Below the pieces are notes generated by a model that was given only the letters and a program-made list of their open reading frames with translations, ran no database searches and was not told the DNA's origin. From NCBI RefSeq assembly GCF_030812415.1, contig NZ_JAUSST010000006.1:124001-188000 (forward strand): DNA of 64,000 nucleotides, in the 5' to 3' direction. A program made the position numbers and the translations under genes. Below are positions 45,079 through 54,865 of the stretch, one piece after another (positions within the stretch are counted from its first letter, which is position 1; each line of letters opens with the position of its first letter). This DNA is from Paenibacillus harenae (GTDB lineage Bacteria; Bacillota; Bacilli; Paenibacillales; Paenibacillaceae).

Positions 45079-45918
45079 TTAACCCTTTACTGCGCCGGCT
45101 ACGACGCCTTTGACGATGTACTTCTGCAAGAAGATGAACACGATGATCGAAGGCAGCACGGCCATGACCATGGCGGTCATCGCATATTGCCAGTCGGACG
45201 TATATTGACCGACGAAGGTGTACGCGGCCAGCGTAAGCGTCTTCGTATCCGGCGAACCGTTCACCATAAGGAGCGGCAGCAGGAAGTCGTTCCAAATCCA
45301 CATCACGTCGATGATGATGATCGTCGCCGTTACCGACTTGAGCAACGGGAAGATAACGCTGAAGAACAAGCGGAAGCCCGAAGCGCCGTCGATCGTCGCG
45401 CTCTCGTCGATTTCTTTTGGAATACCCTTCACGAAGCCATGGTAGATGAATACGGCCAGCGGTGCGCCGAAGCCCCAGTACAGAACGCCGAGCCCCCATG
45501 TGCTCTCGGACAGGTTAAGATCCTTGGCAAGCTGCAATACGGTCAGCATGATCGACTGAAACGGAATCAGCATCGGCATAATGCAGAGCATGTAGAGAAG
45601 CGCGCTCGAGCGCGACTTCGTACGTGCAAGCTTATAAGCGGCGATCGAGGAGACGAATACGATACCCGCCAGTCCGACGCCCGTAATGATGAAGTTGTTC
45701 AAGAACAGCTTCGGATAGTCGATGAACGACCATACGTACGAGTAGTTCTCGAAGACGAGCTTCTTCGGCAATGCGACAACGTCGGTCATGACCTCGCCGA
45801 AGCTCTTCAAGGAGTTGTTGATCGCTAAGAATAACGGATACAGGAAGACGAGCGAGAGAAGGACCATGACGATTTCGAGCACGATCCGTCCGGCTTTTCC
45901 TTGGCGGTTGCGTTTCAT
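45079..45918 (-). CDS. CUT1 sugar ABC transporter permease, MalG/LacG-like
   Basis: A 279-residue inner permease with six transmembrane helices and the EAA loop PKEIDESATIDGASGFRLFF that docks the ATPase, ending QKYIVKGVVAGAVKG as is usual for the family. It is the second permease of a galactoside importer. Its ATG overlaps the stop of the preceding permease gene by one base. No ATPase gene is nearby, so a shared MsmX-like ATPase elsewhere is implied. The matching binding protein is encoded at 50677. Confidence 0.93.
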   Translation of the reverse strand: MKRNRQGKAGRIVLEIVMVLLSLVFLYPLFLAINNSLKSFGEVMTDVVALPKKLVFENYSYVWSFIDYPKLFLNNFIITGVGLAGIVFVSSIAAYKLARTKSRSSALLYMLCIMPMLIPFQSIMLTVLQLAKDLNLSESTWGLGVLYWGFGAPLAVFIYHGFVKGIPKEIDESATIDGASGFRLFFSVIFPLLKSVTATIIIIDVMWIWNDFLLPLLMVNGSPDTKTLTLAAYTFVGQYTSDWQYAMTAMVMAVLPSIIVFIFLQKYIVKGVVAGAVKG

Positions 45919-46808
45919 TAGGCTTCAACCTCCCTGCGTTTGAAGATCGCTAATTGAATGATAGTGACGAGCAGGACGGCAACGAACAGAATGAGCGCTT
46001 TGGCCGTGCCATAGCCGTACAGATTGTTCTGGAACGTATCGCGGTAGATGTCATACGCGATACTGTACGTCGTACCGCCGGGCCCGCCGCCGGTCAGCGA
46101 CAGAATGACGTCGAATACTTTGATCGAGTTGGTTAATGCCATAAATACCGAGATCGTAATCGACGGTGCAAGCAATGGCAGCGTAATGCTGAAGAACCGC
46201 CTAACAGGTCCGGCGCCGTCGACGGTCGCCGCTTCCTTCAAGTCATCCGGCACGGATTGAAGGCCGGCGATATAGATCACGAGGTAGAAGCCGATCGATT
46301 GCCATACCGATACAAGCAGGATGGACACGAACGCAAGACCGGGCTCGCCGAGCCAGCTTAGGCTGAAGATGCCCCAGCCTGTACTGCCGTAAAGCGATTC
46401 GAAGCCTTGCATGAATATAAACTTCCAGATGAAACCGACGATAACAAGGCTAAGAATGTACGGAACGAAGAAGGCCGCTCTTAGCCACGTCGTCGACTTC
46501 AGCTTCATATCGAGTACAATCGCGAGCAGAATCGCCAGCACGTTCACGATGATGATGTACAATACGGCGTACTTGATCGTAAACCAAGCGGAGCTGGTGA
46601 AGTTCGCGTCACCCGTGAAAATTTGCTTGAAGTTATCCAGTCCTACGAACGTAGGGTGTTTGGAAATACCGTTCCACTTCGTCAAGGAGTAACGAATGGT
46701 CATTGCGAACGGGATATAAAATGCGATAGCGATACAGATCAGCACGGGCAGTGTGAATATGCCGAACTCAAGCTTCTCGCTCCATTTTCTCCCTAGAGAC
46801 TTGAACAT
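45918..46808 (-). CDS. CUT1 sugar ABC transporter permease, MalF/LacF-like
   Basis: A 296-residue permease with six transmembrane helices and the EAA loop VPDDLKEAATVDGAGPVRRFF. It begins MFKSLGRKWSEKLEFG; the ATG at 46808 follows GAGGTG, and the open frame upstream has no ribosome site. It forms the channel with the MalG-like protein. The gene is divergent from the kinase-regulator pair, with a candidate regulator site between them at 46953. Confidence 0.93.
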   Translation of the reverse strand: MFKSLGRKWSEKLEFGIFTLPVLICIAIAFYIPFAMTIRYSLTKWNGISKHPTFVGLDNFKQIFTGDANFTSSAWFTIKYAVLYIIIVNVLAILLAIVLDMKLKSTTWLRAAFFVPYILSLVIVGFIWKFIFMQGFESLYGSTGWGIFSLSWLGEPGLAFVSILLVSVWQSIGFYLVIYIAGLQSVPDDLKEAATVDGAGPVRRFFSITLPLLAPSITISVFMALTNSIKVFDVILSLTGGGPGGTTYSIAYDIYRDTFQNNLYGYGTAKALILFVAVLLVTIIQLAIFKRREVEA

Positions 46809-46952
46809 GAGTACACCTCTTTCATTGCGGTTCATGTAGGCCTCATGTGCACAAAGCCTATACAAAACAATCTTTTATTGTATGATAAGGAGCAATCGCT
46901 ACATTCGATTATAAAGCAGCGCTATGAGCGTCAAAATGGATTTAAGAAAACA

Positions 46953-46972
46953 GTTAGGGGTAAAAAGGTGAA
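46953..46972. promoter_or_regulatory. Candidate YesN-type regulator site upstream of permease and kinase genes
   Basis: GTTAGGGGTAAAAAGGTGAA matches, at 17 of 20 positions, the minus-strand sequence at 50568-50587 in front of the binding-protein gene. The 210-bp region serves two divergent transcripts, so one regulator could control both. Confidence 0.5.
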
Positions 46973-47018
46973 CAGCTAGGCTTCGGACTGCGCCCCGATA
47001 AAAAGGAGGGATGAGCCA

Positions 47019-48857
47019 TTGGTTAACCGGGCATCCAAGGCATTAACGGGTCTGATCGAACATGTGAACAGGCGGCTTGCGAACAAGCTTATTTTGCTTT
47101 TCGCGACCATTATTATACTCGTCGTTGCTTCGCTCACCTTTATCTCGTACCAGATGCTCCAGAAGGAGTCGGTGGCGAGCAGCATCGCGAGCACATCGAA
47201 TAACCTGCTGCTCGTGAATCAGAACCTGGAGGACTACTTGAACGGGATCGAGCAATTGTCGCTGCCGCAAATCAATTATGACGAGCTAACTTATGCCATC
47301 ATGCATGAGTCGGAGGAATACGCGTCCCGCATGTTTGTAGAGGAGTACTTGCGCAATTTGTATTTCTCGCGCAAGGACGTAGAGGCGATCTACCTGTATG
47401 TTGTGGAGCAAGGCAAGTACTATGCGCTTACGAAAGAAAATTACAACGTTACGGTACGAACGGCAATCGATCCTAATATCGTCCGTCTGCCTTGGTTTCA
47501 AGAGGCGATGGACAATCCCGTTAATCAAGCCTATCAATCCTTCGAACTGGCCGATGCGAAGCCCGGATATCCCGTCGATACAACGACAAGCTTCATGGCG
47601 TATCACCGCGTACTGCGTTCCATCGCGTCTCGCGAGCCGCAGGCGGTACTGTCGTTCTATCTCAATTCGTCGGTGAAGGACGACATAATGAAGGATATTC
47701 CGTTCAGCGAAGGCCAGCATCTCATGTTCCTCAGTCCGGGAGATCATGTTCCGTTCGCCATGGACGATCCCTCTTTCTACAACCGGATGAAGCTTGACGG
47801 GGTGCTGGAGCGGCTCGATGAGCAGCGGTCGGGGCGATTGACGTGGTCGGAGGGGGATCGGAAATATTTGGTCGTCTACAACACGGGCGAGCAGGACGGC
47901 TGGCAGCTCGTAAAGCCGATTCCATACCGACAGATCTATGCGGCCGCTACAACAACGCGCAACTTGAATTTCCTGATCGGATTCATGTTCCTGCTGCTCG
48001 CGCTCATCCTTGTGACGTTTTTCTCGAATGCGATTACGAGGCCGCTTAAGAAGCTTTCTTATCAGATGAACCGGTTCAGTAAAGGAGACTTCGAGGCGGA
48101 GACGGAGGTCGTCGGCAAGGACGAGCTGGCGTATTTGTCCCGCCATTTCAACCTGATGGTGCGCCGGACGAATGAGCTCATCAACGAGCGGTACAAAATG
48201 AAGCTGGTGGAGAAAAACGCGATTCTGAAGGCGCTGGAAGCGGAGATCAACCCGCACTTTCTGTATAATGCGCTGCAGGCGATCTCGACCAAAGCTCTTA
48301 AGAGCGAGCGCTACGACATTGCCGATATGATCGATGCATTGGCGCTTACGCTCCGTTATGCGATCAGCGGCAGAGACATCGTTCGCGCCAGAGAGGAGCT
48401 GCAACATATCGAGCGGTATATGGCGCTGCAGAAGGCGCGTTTCGGGAGCAGGCTGCAAGTCGTGTACGACTGGGACGAATCCCTTATGGAGCTGGAAATA
48501 CCGAAGCTGTCGATACAAACGTTGGTCGAAAATGCGATCAAGCATGCGCTGGAGAAGGTGTCGAGCACCGTCACGATCCGTATCGGAGCGAGGGCGGATG
48601 CCGAGCATTCGGTTATTTCGGTCCATGACGACGGACCCGGATTTACGCAAGAACGACTAGAGCAGGTAAGGGAGTCGTTCCGCAAGGAATGGGACGAGCG
48701 TCAGGGCGACAATGCCGGCGACGGCATCGGCCTCGTGAATCTGAATACGAGGCTGAAGCTGCTCTATGGCGAGGAAGCGGAGCTTGTCATCAGGACGGAT
48801 AATGCCGGTACGGAGATGCAAATGTTATTACCGCGGGGAGGCGGCAGCTATGTATAG
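47019..48857 (+). CDS. YesM-type sensor histidine kinase
   Basis: A 612-residue membrane kinase: TM1 (about 24-44), an extracellular dCache-type domain (about 45-305), TM2 (about 310-330), HAMP (SNAITRPLKKLSYQM), and a His-kinase domain of the YesM/LytS group with the phospho-acceptor in EINPHFLYNALQAIS (His near residue 412), closed by DDGPGF and GDGIGLVNLNTRL. It senses a sugar or its binding protein outside the cell. The start is a TTG at 47019 behind AAAAGGAGGG. It overlaps the regulator gene by eight bases. Confidence 0.92.
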   Translation: MVNRASKALTGLIEHVNRRLANKLILLFATIIILVVASLTFISYQMLQKESVASSIASTSNNLLLVNQNLEDYLNGIEQLSLPQINYDELTYAIMHESEEYASRMFVEEYLRNLYFSRKDVEAIYLYVVEQGKYYALTKENYNVTVRTAIDPNIVRLPWFQEAMDNPVNQAYQSFELADAKPGYPVDTTTSFMAYHRVLRSIASREPQAVLSFYLNSSVKDDIMKDIPFSEGQHLMFLSPGDHVPFAMDDPSFYNRMKLDGVLERLDEQRSGRLTWSEGDRKYLVVYNTGEQDGWQLVKPIPYRQIYAAATTTRNLNFLIGFMFLLLALILVTFFSNAITRPLKKLSYQMNRFSKGDFEAETEVVGKDELAYLSRHFNLMVRRTNELINERYKMKLVEKNAILKALEAEINPHFLYNALQAISTKALKSERYDIADMIDALALTLRYAISGRDIVRAREELQHIERYMALQKARFGSRLQVVYDWDESLMELEIPKLSIQTLVENAIKHALEKVSSTVTIRIGARADAEHSVISVHDDGPGFTQERLEQVRESFRKEWDERQGDNAGDGIGLVNLNTRLKLLYGEEAELVIRTDNAGTEMQMLLPRGGGSYV

Positions 48858-50526
48858 AGTGCTTATTGTCGACGATGAAGAGCCGCTGCGCGAAGCGATT
48901 CGCATATTGGGCGATTGGAGAGGGCTTGGGGTTAGCGAGGTGCTGGAAGCATCCGATGGACGAATGGCGCTGGAGCTGCTTCCAGAGAACAAGATCGACC
49001 TCGTCATGGTGGATATGAAGATGCCCGAGATGACCGGGATGGAGTTTCTGCAAGTGGTGGAGCGCGATTATCCGGATCTGCTTACCATCGTCATTAGCGG
49101 TTATAACGACTTCGAGTACACGAGGCAGGCGATTCACTCGAAGGTCGTGGACTATCTGCTGAAGCCGATTAACCGGCAAGATCTGAACCAAGCGCTGCGC
49201 AAGGCGATCGACTTGCTGGATGCGAAGCGCAAGCGCGAGAGCGAGTTCATCAATCGCAACATTACGCTTAATATGTCGCTTCCGAAGCTGAAGGAGAAAG
49301 TATATCTCTCCATTATCGAACGAAGCTTCAAGAGCCAATCGAACGAGGCTTTTCTGCCGCTGATTGGCGCGGACGAACCCGGTAATCGGTTCGCGGCGGT
49401 TGTGCTTCGCGTTCTGAACTTGGAGCGCATAAGGAGCGGCCGCTTCCATAACGATACCGATCTGCTGCACTTCGCCGTCTCCAACGTGCTTAACGAGATT
49501 GCGGGCGATCGCTTCCAGTCGTTCAGCTTCGCCAATCCGAAGCAGGAACGCGAACTTATTGCCGTACTGACGATGAAAGGCGGCTATCGCGAGGATATCG
49601 CTTACCATTCGCTCCATCAAATGAAGAGGGCGGCTTCCGCCCTGCAGGAGCTGTTCGGCATAACGGTTGTTATCGGCGTTGGAGCGGCATGCGGCTACGC
49701 GCTTGACATTGCCTCTTCCTATGACGGGGCGAGGGCGGCAATGTACGGCGTCGATCTGCTCCGTCTGAAAGGAACGACGGTCATGGCGACAGGCGCCACA
49801 GGGAAAGAAGGCGGCGGACAAGAGCGCGAGAAAGAACGGGAACGGGACGGTTCGTCGGTCTCGATTACGGGCCGAATGACGATTATTCGCGGCGCGCTGG
49901 AGACGGGCAATATACAGCATGCCAGATCGATACTTGGAGAATTGACGAAGCGATGGAGGTCTGCCGAGCGTTTCACGATAGGGGAGTCCGACCGCGTCAT
50001 GGCCGAATATATCATTTTGCTCAACGACATGGCGTTGGAGCTTGGCGTCAAGGAGGAGCAGCTTCCGATCGGCGAGGATCATCCGCTCAGGTCGATGGGA
50101 CTGTCGGCCGACTATGATTCTTTCGAGACGTACGAGGCGCTGCTTTACGGCGTTCTCGATTATTACAGCGAGTTGATTCGCAAGGCGCAGAGCGCCAATC
50201 GGCCGTTCGAGGTCGCGGACATTAAAGCTTATATCGACGACCATTACTTCGAGGATATTAAAATTTCGATGTTCGCGGAGAAATATTTTTTAAGTCGGGA
50301 ATACTTAATGAAGCTGTTCAAGGGACAGTTCAGCTATGGCATCCATGAATACGTCCAGAAGGTGCGGATGGACAAGGCGAAGGAGCTGCTAGGCGATCCG
50401 GCTTTGAAAATCCAAGATATTTCCGAGATGCTGGGCTATAAGGACAAAAACTATTTCAGCAAGGCGTTCCGCAACTATTACAACGTATCGCCCTCGGAAT
50501 ATCGTACAGCTCATCAGGACGCATAA
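48850..50526 (+). CDS. YesN-type response regulator (REC + AraC)
   Basis: A 558-residue regulator with an N-terminal receiver (MYRVLIVDDEEPLREAI; phospho-acceptor Asp55 in VMVDMKMPEMTG; Lys in LLKPINRQ), a long middle region (about 130-450) of the YesN type, and a C-terminal AraC double helix-turn-helix (FAEKYFLSREYLMKLFK and ISEMLGYKDKNYFSKAFRNYYNVSPSEYR). It pairs with the overlapping YesM-type kinase and probably activates the permease and binding-protein genes. The ATG follows GGGGAGG within the kinase gene. Confidence 0.93.
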   Translation: MYRVLIVDDEEPLREAIRILGDWRGLGVSEVLEASDGRMALELLPENKIDLVMVDMKMPEMTGMEFLQVVERDYPDLLTIVISGYNDFEYTRQAIHSKVVDYLLKPINRQDLNQALRKAIDLLDAKRKRESEFINRNITLNMSLPKLKEKVYLSIIERSFKSQSNEAFLPLIGADEPGNRFAAVVLRVLNLERIRSGRFHNDTDLLHFAVSNVLNEIAGDRFQSFSFANPKQERELIAVLTMKGGYREDIAYHSLHQMKRAASALQELFGITVVIGVGAACGYALDIASSYDGARAAMYGVDLLRLKGTTVMATGATGKEGGGQEREKERERDGSSVSITGRMTIIRGALETGNIQHARSILGELTKRWRSAERFTIGESDRVMAEYIILLNDMALELGVKEEQLPIGEDHPLRSMGLSADYDSFETYEALLYGVLDYYSELIRKAQSANRPFEVADIKAYIDDHYFEDIKISMFAEKYFLSREYLMKLFKGQFSYGIHEYVQKVRMDKAKELLGDPALKIQDISEMLGYKDKNYFSKAFRNYYNVSPSEYRTAHQDA

Positions 50527-50540
50527 GAGAATATAAGCAG

Positions 50541-50587
50541 GTGGCAAAAAGTGAACCGACGGCAAACTACACTTTTTTACCCTTAAC
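50541..50587. promoter_or_regulatory. Candidate regulator sites before the sugar-binding-protein gene
   Basis: Two related motifs face each other: GTGGCAAAAAGTGAAC on the plus strand (50541-50556) and GTTAAGGGTAAAAAAGTGTA on the minus strand (50568-50587). The latter matches the 46953 site at 17 of 20 positions. A probable -10 TACAAT follows at 50629. Confidence 0.5.
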
Positions 50588-50676
50588 TATTCACTTATGT
50601 ACATTCTTATCCTACTGTGATTTCTTTACAATAGGCTACGAAGACAACAACAAATGAGGGAAATGGGGGCAACACC

Positions 50677-51987
50677 ATGTTGAAAAGATTTCTCGCGCTG
50701 TCGGTCAGTCTCGTGCTGATTGTCGGGATATTAGCCGCATGCGGCGGCAACAATGAAACAAACAACGGCACGAACGCTGGAAACGGCGAAGAAGCCGGTG
50801 CGGACAAGGCCGTAACGATTAACATGTTCACGGCATCGCCGGAATACACGGATGCATTCAACGCTTACATCGCAGAGTACAAAAAAGTGAAGCCGAATGT
50901 GACGATCAACCTTGAAATTATGCAAGCCGACTATAACACGGTATTGAAGTCGAAGATTGCGGCCGGCAGCACGCCGGACGTATTCCAGACAACGGCTGGC
51001 GGCGACATCGATACGTTCGCCGAATACAGCGCCGATCTGACGAACGAGCCGCTTGCGGCTGCAATGACGGATGCCGTAAAAATCAACATGAGCTCCACCG
51101 ACGGTAAAATCCTCGGTTTGCCTGTTAAAGGCAACCTGATGATGATGATCTACAACAAGAAGCTGCTTGCTGACGCAGGCATCACCGAAGTGCCGAAAAC
51201 GACGGCGCAAATGGAAGACGCCATTGCGAAGCTTGAAGCGAAAGGCATTACGCCATTCGCTAACGCTTACAAAGAGTGGTGGGTGTGGAAGCATATCTTC
51301 CAAAACTTCGTGAACGCGGCTGCCGAAGATGCAGGCACGACGCCGAAGGAATTGGTTGCCAAGTTCATCGCCGGCGAGACGACGATCAAAGATCACCCTG
51401 TATTGTACAACAACTTCTTTAACTTCATCGACCTGACGGTTGAGCATGGCACGACGAAGCCGCTTGAGCGTGACAGCAACGCCGAAGTGAGCGATTTTGC
51501 GACGGGCAAAGCGGCATTCATGACAGGCAAAGGCGCATGGGACGAAGAGGCGATCAAGAAAATCACGCCGGATATCGAGATCGGCATCGTAGGTTACCCG
51601 GTTAGCGAGAAGGCAGAACAGAACCAACTGATTACAGGCGCCGATCAAGCGCTTCGCATCAACAAGGATTCCAAAGTAGCTAAAGAAACGATCGAATTCT
51701 TCAACTGGCTGTACACTTCCGACTACGGCAAGCAATGGTTCTCGAACGTAGCGAAAGTCATTCCTCCGATCAAGGACGCTCCATTGCCTGATCTGGATAT
51801 GCCTAAGCAAATGGAAGAAATCCTGAAAACGGAAAAATCCGGCGACCTGACAGTCAACTACTCGCTGGATACGTTCCACCAAAAATTCGGCGAGCTGATG
51901 CAAGCCTATATCGGCGGCAGCAAGTCGAAAGACGCGGCAATCGACGAAATCCAGAAGGCATGGGTACAATTCGGTTCTGCTCAATAA
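50677..51987 (+). CDS. CUT1 sugar-binding lipoprotein of the galactoside transporter
   Basis: A 436-residue extracellular solute-binding protein (family 1), with a signal peptide and lipobox LAAC (Cys near residue 22), then an Asn/Gly-rich linker. It has TINMFTASPEY, the hinge text DVFQTTAGGDIDTFAEYSADL and ETIEFFNWLYTSDYGKQWF. It delivers an oligosaccharide to the MalF/MalG-like permeases encoded at 45079-46808. The alpha-galactosidase gene downstream points to alpha-galactosides such as raffinose-family sugars. GGGGGCAACACC precedes the ATG. A terminator follows. Confidence 0.93.
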   Translation: MLKRFLALSVSLVLIVGILAACGGNNETNNGTNAGNGEEAGADKAVTINMFTASPEYTDAFNAYIAEYKKVKPNVTINLEIMQADYNTVLKSKIAAGSTPDVFQTTAGGDIDTFAEYSADLTNEPLAAAMTDAVKINMSSTDGKILGLPVKGNLMMMIYNKKLLADAGITEVPKTTAQMEDAIAKLEAKGITPFANAYKEWWVWKHIFQNFVNAAAEDAGTTPKELVAKFIAGETTIKDHPVLYNNFFNFIDLTVEHGTTKPLERDSNAEVSDFATGKAAFMTGKGAWDEEAIKKITPDIEIGIVGYPVSEKAEQNQLITGADQALRINKDSKVAKETIEFFNWLYTSDYGKQWFSNVAKVIPPIKDAPLPDLDMPKQMEEILKTEKSGDLTVNYSLDTFHQKFGELMQAYIGGSKSKDAAIDEIQKAWVQFGSAQ

Positions 51988-52021
51988 GAGCTAACTGAAT
52001 AGGAGTCTGTTTCGAGGATAG

Positions 52022-52055
52022 AGCCCGGCACTTTCGCAGTGCTGGGCTTTCTTTG
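52022..52055 (+). terminator. Intrinsic terminator after the binding-protein gene
   Basis: AGCCCGGCACT-TTCGC-AGTGCTGGGCT followed by TTCTTTG. It probably lowers, rather than abolishes, expression of the downstream alpha-galactosidase gene. Confidence 0.88.
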
Positions 52056-52204
52056 TACACGGGAGGCGCCGTAACGATATCTGACCGTTGGAGCGAAATC
52101 CAACATAGCCGTAGGGGAGGCGTTGGGCGGAGGCAAAGAGTTACGATTGATAAGCAAAGTGTATAAGGTGAGGCAACTAGTAATCAAGGGAGGATGAATG
52201 GACG

Positions 52205-54310
52205 ATGGCGGGTAGATATTTGATTGAGGAAAACGGGTTATATCTCATGTTCGACGTGACGGAGAGCGGGGATGTGAGGCTGGTGCACTTTGGCGCTGCG
52301 CCGCTGGAATCGGGTGCGGTCAAGGATAACCAGCTGCCGGGCTTCCGCATGCTGGAGCTGCAGCTAACCGGCGAGGATCGGGCCGAATATCATGGCCGCT
52401 CGCATCGCGCTTCCTATCCGGGGCTGCGCATGGTGTACCGCGGACATGAGGACTCGCGGAACGAGCTGGGCAGGCTGATCGCGGTTACGCTCGTTGATCC
52501 CGAGACGGGACTGCGGGCGGTGCAGCATTATCAATTCTATGATGGCATTCAGACGGTTCGTTGTTGGGTAGAGTTGGATAATGCAGGCTCGGAGCAGGTG
52601 GAAGTGGAGTATGTGTCCTCGTTCGCTTTGACGGGCGTGGATAAGGAAGGCATACAGGATCGGAACGACAAGATGCGCCTGACCGTCGCGCACAGCGGCT
52701 GGCAAAGCGAGCTGCAATGGCGGACGTACAAGCTGCCGGAGATCGGCTTGTCCCATCTCGCCGATCGCGGTTCGAAGCGGCTCGCCTTCAGTAATACGGG
52801 CTCATGGTCCGCTGCCGAGAATCTTCCGATGGGCGTATTGGAGAACAAGGAGACTGGCGGCAGCCTGTTCTGGCAGATCGAGCATAACGGCTCGTGGCAT
52901 GCGGAGATGTCCGATCAGAACGATCACATGTACCTTTATTTGAGCGGTCCGACGGAGCATGACAACCACTGGTGGCTGAAGCTCGAGCCGGGCGAGTCGT
53001 TCAAGTCCGTGCCGGTTGCCGTCGGCGCGGTACAAGGCGGCTTCGAGCAGGCGATTGCGCAATTGACGCAATATCGCCGAGCTATTCGGAGGCAGAATGA
53101 CGATAATAAGTTGCTTCGGGTTATTTTCAACGATTATATGAACTGTTTGTGGGGTTCACCGACGACGGAGAAGCTGCTGCCGCTCATCGATGCAGCTGCG
53201 GATGTCGGCTGCGAATATTTCTGCATCGACGCGGGATGGTACGCGCCGGGCGAATGGTGGGACGGTGTCGGCGAGTGGATGCCTTCCGAGGAACGTTTCC
53301 CCGAAGGCATCAAATACGTGCTCGACTATATCCGCAGCAAAGGGCTTATTCCCGGCTTATGGCTGGAGCTGGAGGTTATGGGCATCCATTCGCCGAAGCT
53401 GGCGGAGACCGACGATAGCTGGTTCTTCATGCGGCATGGCAAGCGGGTGAAGGACCGCAGCCGATACCAGCTCGACTACCGCAACCCCGCGGTCATCGCG
53501 CATGCGGATGAAGTCATTCGCCGCTTGGTGGAGGACTACGGGGCCGGCTACATTAAGATGGACTATAACATTAATGCAGGCATCGGCACGGAGACGGACG
53601 CGGACAGCATGGGCGACGGTTTGCTGCAGCATAATCGTGCTTACCTGCAGTGGTTGGATAGCATATTCGCCCGTTACCCCGAACTGGTCATCGAGAACTG
53701 TTCAAGCGGCGGCATGCGGATGGACTACGCAATGCTGAGCCGCCACAGCATTCAGTCGACGAGCGATCAGGAGGACTACGTCAACTATGCGGCGATTGCC
53801 GCGGGGTCGCCGGCCGCGCTTACGCCGGAGCAATCGGCGATCTGGTCGTATCCGCTGCGCGAGGGCGATGACGAAGAGGTCGTCTTCAACATGGTCAACG
53901 CGCTGCTGCTGCGCGTCCACCAGAGCGGCCATCTGGCCGAGCTTAGCCCTCGCCGTCGCGAGCTGGTGAAGGAAGCGCTCGATTATTACAAGACGATTCG
54001 CGGCGACATTCGCGAAGCGCTGCCGTTCTGGCCGCTCGGCTTGCCAAGCGACGGCGACGAATGGGTCAGCCTCGGGCTGCGCCGAGACGACCGCTTGTAT
54101 GTTGCCGTCTGGCGCGTTGCCGGCGAGTCGGCTGAGGTGACGCTGCCGCTGCCGGCATCTCCGGGCAACGCCGCCGAGCCGGCGATTCGCTGCGCCTACC
54201 CGGCAGCGCCCGCGGCAGGAACGGACTGGACGTGGAACGCGGCGGACAGCTCGCTCACCGTCACATTACCTGCCTCTCGAACGGCAAGACTGTTCGAGAT
54301 TCAGCTATAA
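52205..54310 (+). CDS. GH36 alpha-galactosidase
   Basis: A 701-residue cytoplasmic enzyme (no signal peptide) that removes alpha-1,6-galactose from raffinose, melibiose and related sugars. The N-terminal beta-sandwich (about 1-290) precedes the (beta/alpha)8 barrel. The nucleophile is expected at Asp453 in YIKMDYNIN and the acid/base at Asp521 in QSTSDQEDYVNY; SCSSGGMRMDY and WLELEVMG are also typical. A C-terminal beta domain ends the chain. GGGAGG lies upstream of the ATG. It completes a galactoside-use module with the transporter and its two-component system. Confidence 0.93.
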   Translation: MAGRYLIEENGLYLMFDVTESGDVRLVHFGAAPLESGAVKDNQLPGFRMLELQLTGEDRAEYHGRSHRASYPGLRMVYRGHEDSRNELGRLIAVTLVDPETGLRAVQHYQFYDGIQTVRCWVELDNAGSEQVEVEYVSSFALTGVDKEGIQDRNDKMRLTVAHSGWQSELQWRTYKLPEIGLSHLADRGSKRLAFSNTGSWSAAENLPMGVLENKETGGSLFWQIEHNGSWHAEMSDQNDHMYLYLSGPTEHDNHWWLKLEPGESFKSVPVAVGAVQGGFEQAIAQLTQYRRAIRRQNDDNKLLRVIFNDYMNCLWGSPTTEKLLPLIDAAADVGCEYFCIDAGWYAPGEWWDGVGEWMPSEERFPEGIKYVLDYIRSKGLIPGLWLELEVMGIHSPKLAETDDSWFFMRHGKRVKDRSRYQLDYRNPAVIAHADEVIRRLVEDYGAGYIKMDYNINAGIGTETDADSMGDGLLQHNRAYLQWLDSIFARYPELVIENCSSGGMRMDYAMLSRHSIQSTSDQEDYVNYAAIAAGSPAALTPEQSAIWSYPLREGDDEEVVFNMVNALLLRVHQSGHLAELSPRRRELVKEALDYYKTIRGDIREALPFWPLGLPSDGDEWVSLGLRRDDRLYVAVWRVAGESAEVTLPLPASPGNAAEPAIRCAYPAAPAAGTDWTWNAADSSLTVTLPASRTARLFEIQL

Positions 54311-54537
54311 GCGGCATCCGCGGCGTCCGGCTTAACCTATGCATAACCTCTTTCGACGTCCATCCGACGGAATAGATTAACAGGATTGGACGTAATTACG
54401 CTGTACGGCTTGGTATTAATTCTGATTCATCGGTAAGCTATAAATAAAGTCTCTTATAGCGGAAGTCTACAATGTATTCTAAATGGAGTACGCACGTATT
54501 TTACAGGTAAGTCAACTGATTTTATGAATTAATAAAA

Positions 54538-54576
54538 AATGACGACCTTTTCCTGAAACCGGGAAAGGTCGTCATT
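54538..54576 (+). terminator. Strong terminator-like hairpin in the 54311-54613 gap
   Basis: AATGACGACCTTTTCC and GGGAAAGGTCGTCATT form a stem of about 15 bp around TGAAACC, preceded by A-rich and followed by T-rich sequence, so it can work in both directions. The rest of this 303-bp gap holds no gene that I can support. Confidence 0.85.
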
Positions 54577-54613
54577 GATTTCAGTCAGTCTCTACGTATA
54601 TTATAGATAAATT

Positions 54614-54865
54614 TTATGTACAACAAGCTACAGCCTGATCTCCATACTTTCTTTGAATCATTACTTGACCATCTTGATTAATCTTAAAAGGAACCCCGTG
54701 AAACTCCAGTCTGGCTGTAGTACTATCCTCCGAAGTTTCTGAAAATAAAACATATTCTTCTCCTATTTTCTTTTGCTCCCGATTAAATTGATTCACATTG
54801 TACAAGAAAACTGAGATCATAACGACGAGCAAACATGATATACCGCATATCCATATCTTCTTCAT
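54614..54865 (-). CDS. Small membrane-anchored protein, 83 residues
   Basis: A hydrophobic N-terminal helix (MKKIWICGISCLLVVMISVF, residues 4-24) is followed by a charged 60-residue domain ending QAVACCT. It is either anchored or secreted. No family was recognised. The coding text is AT-richer than its neighbours and no clear ribosome site precedes the ATG, so it may be poorly expressed or recently acquired. It stands alone between the hairpin at 54538 and the reductase gene. Confidence 0.5.
   Translation of the reverse strand: MKKIWICGISCLLVVMISVFLYNVNQFNREQKKIGEEYVLFSETSEDSTTARLEFHGVPFKINQDGQVMIQRKYGDQAVACCT

Noticed and set aside
47286-50244. Long antisense frames (454 and 484 codons) on the minus strand opposite the kinase and regulator genes.
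   Set aside because: They oppose well-supported two-component genes in full, have no ribosome sites, and give Arg/His/Leu-rich text typical of shadows in GC-biased codons.
50731-51984. A 417-codon antisense frame opposite the sugar-binding lipoprotein.
   Set aside because: No ribosome site; Arg/His/Phe-rich shadow of a clear lipoprotein gene.
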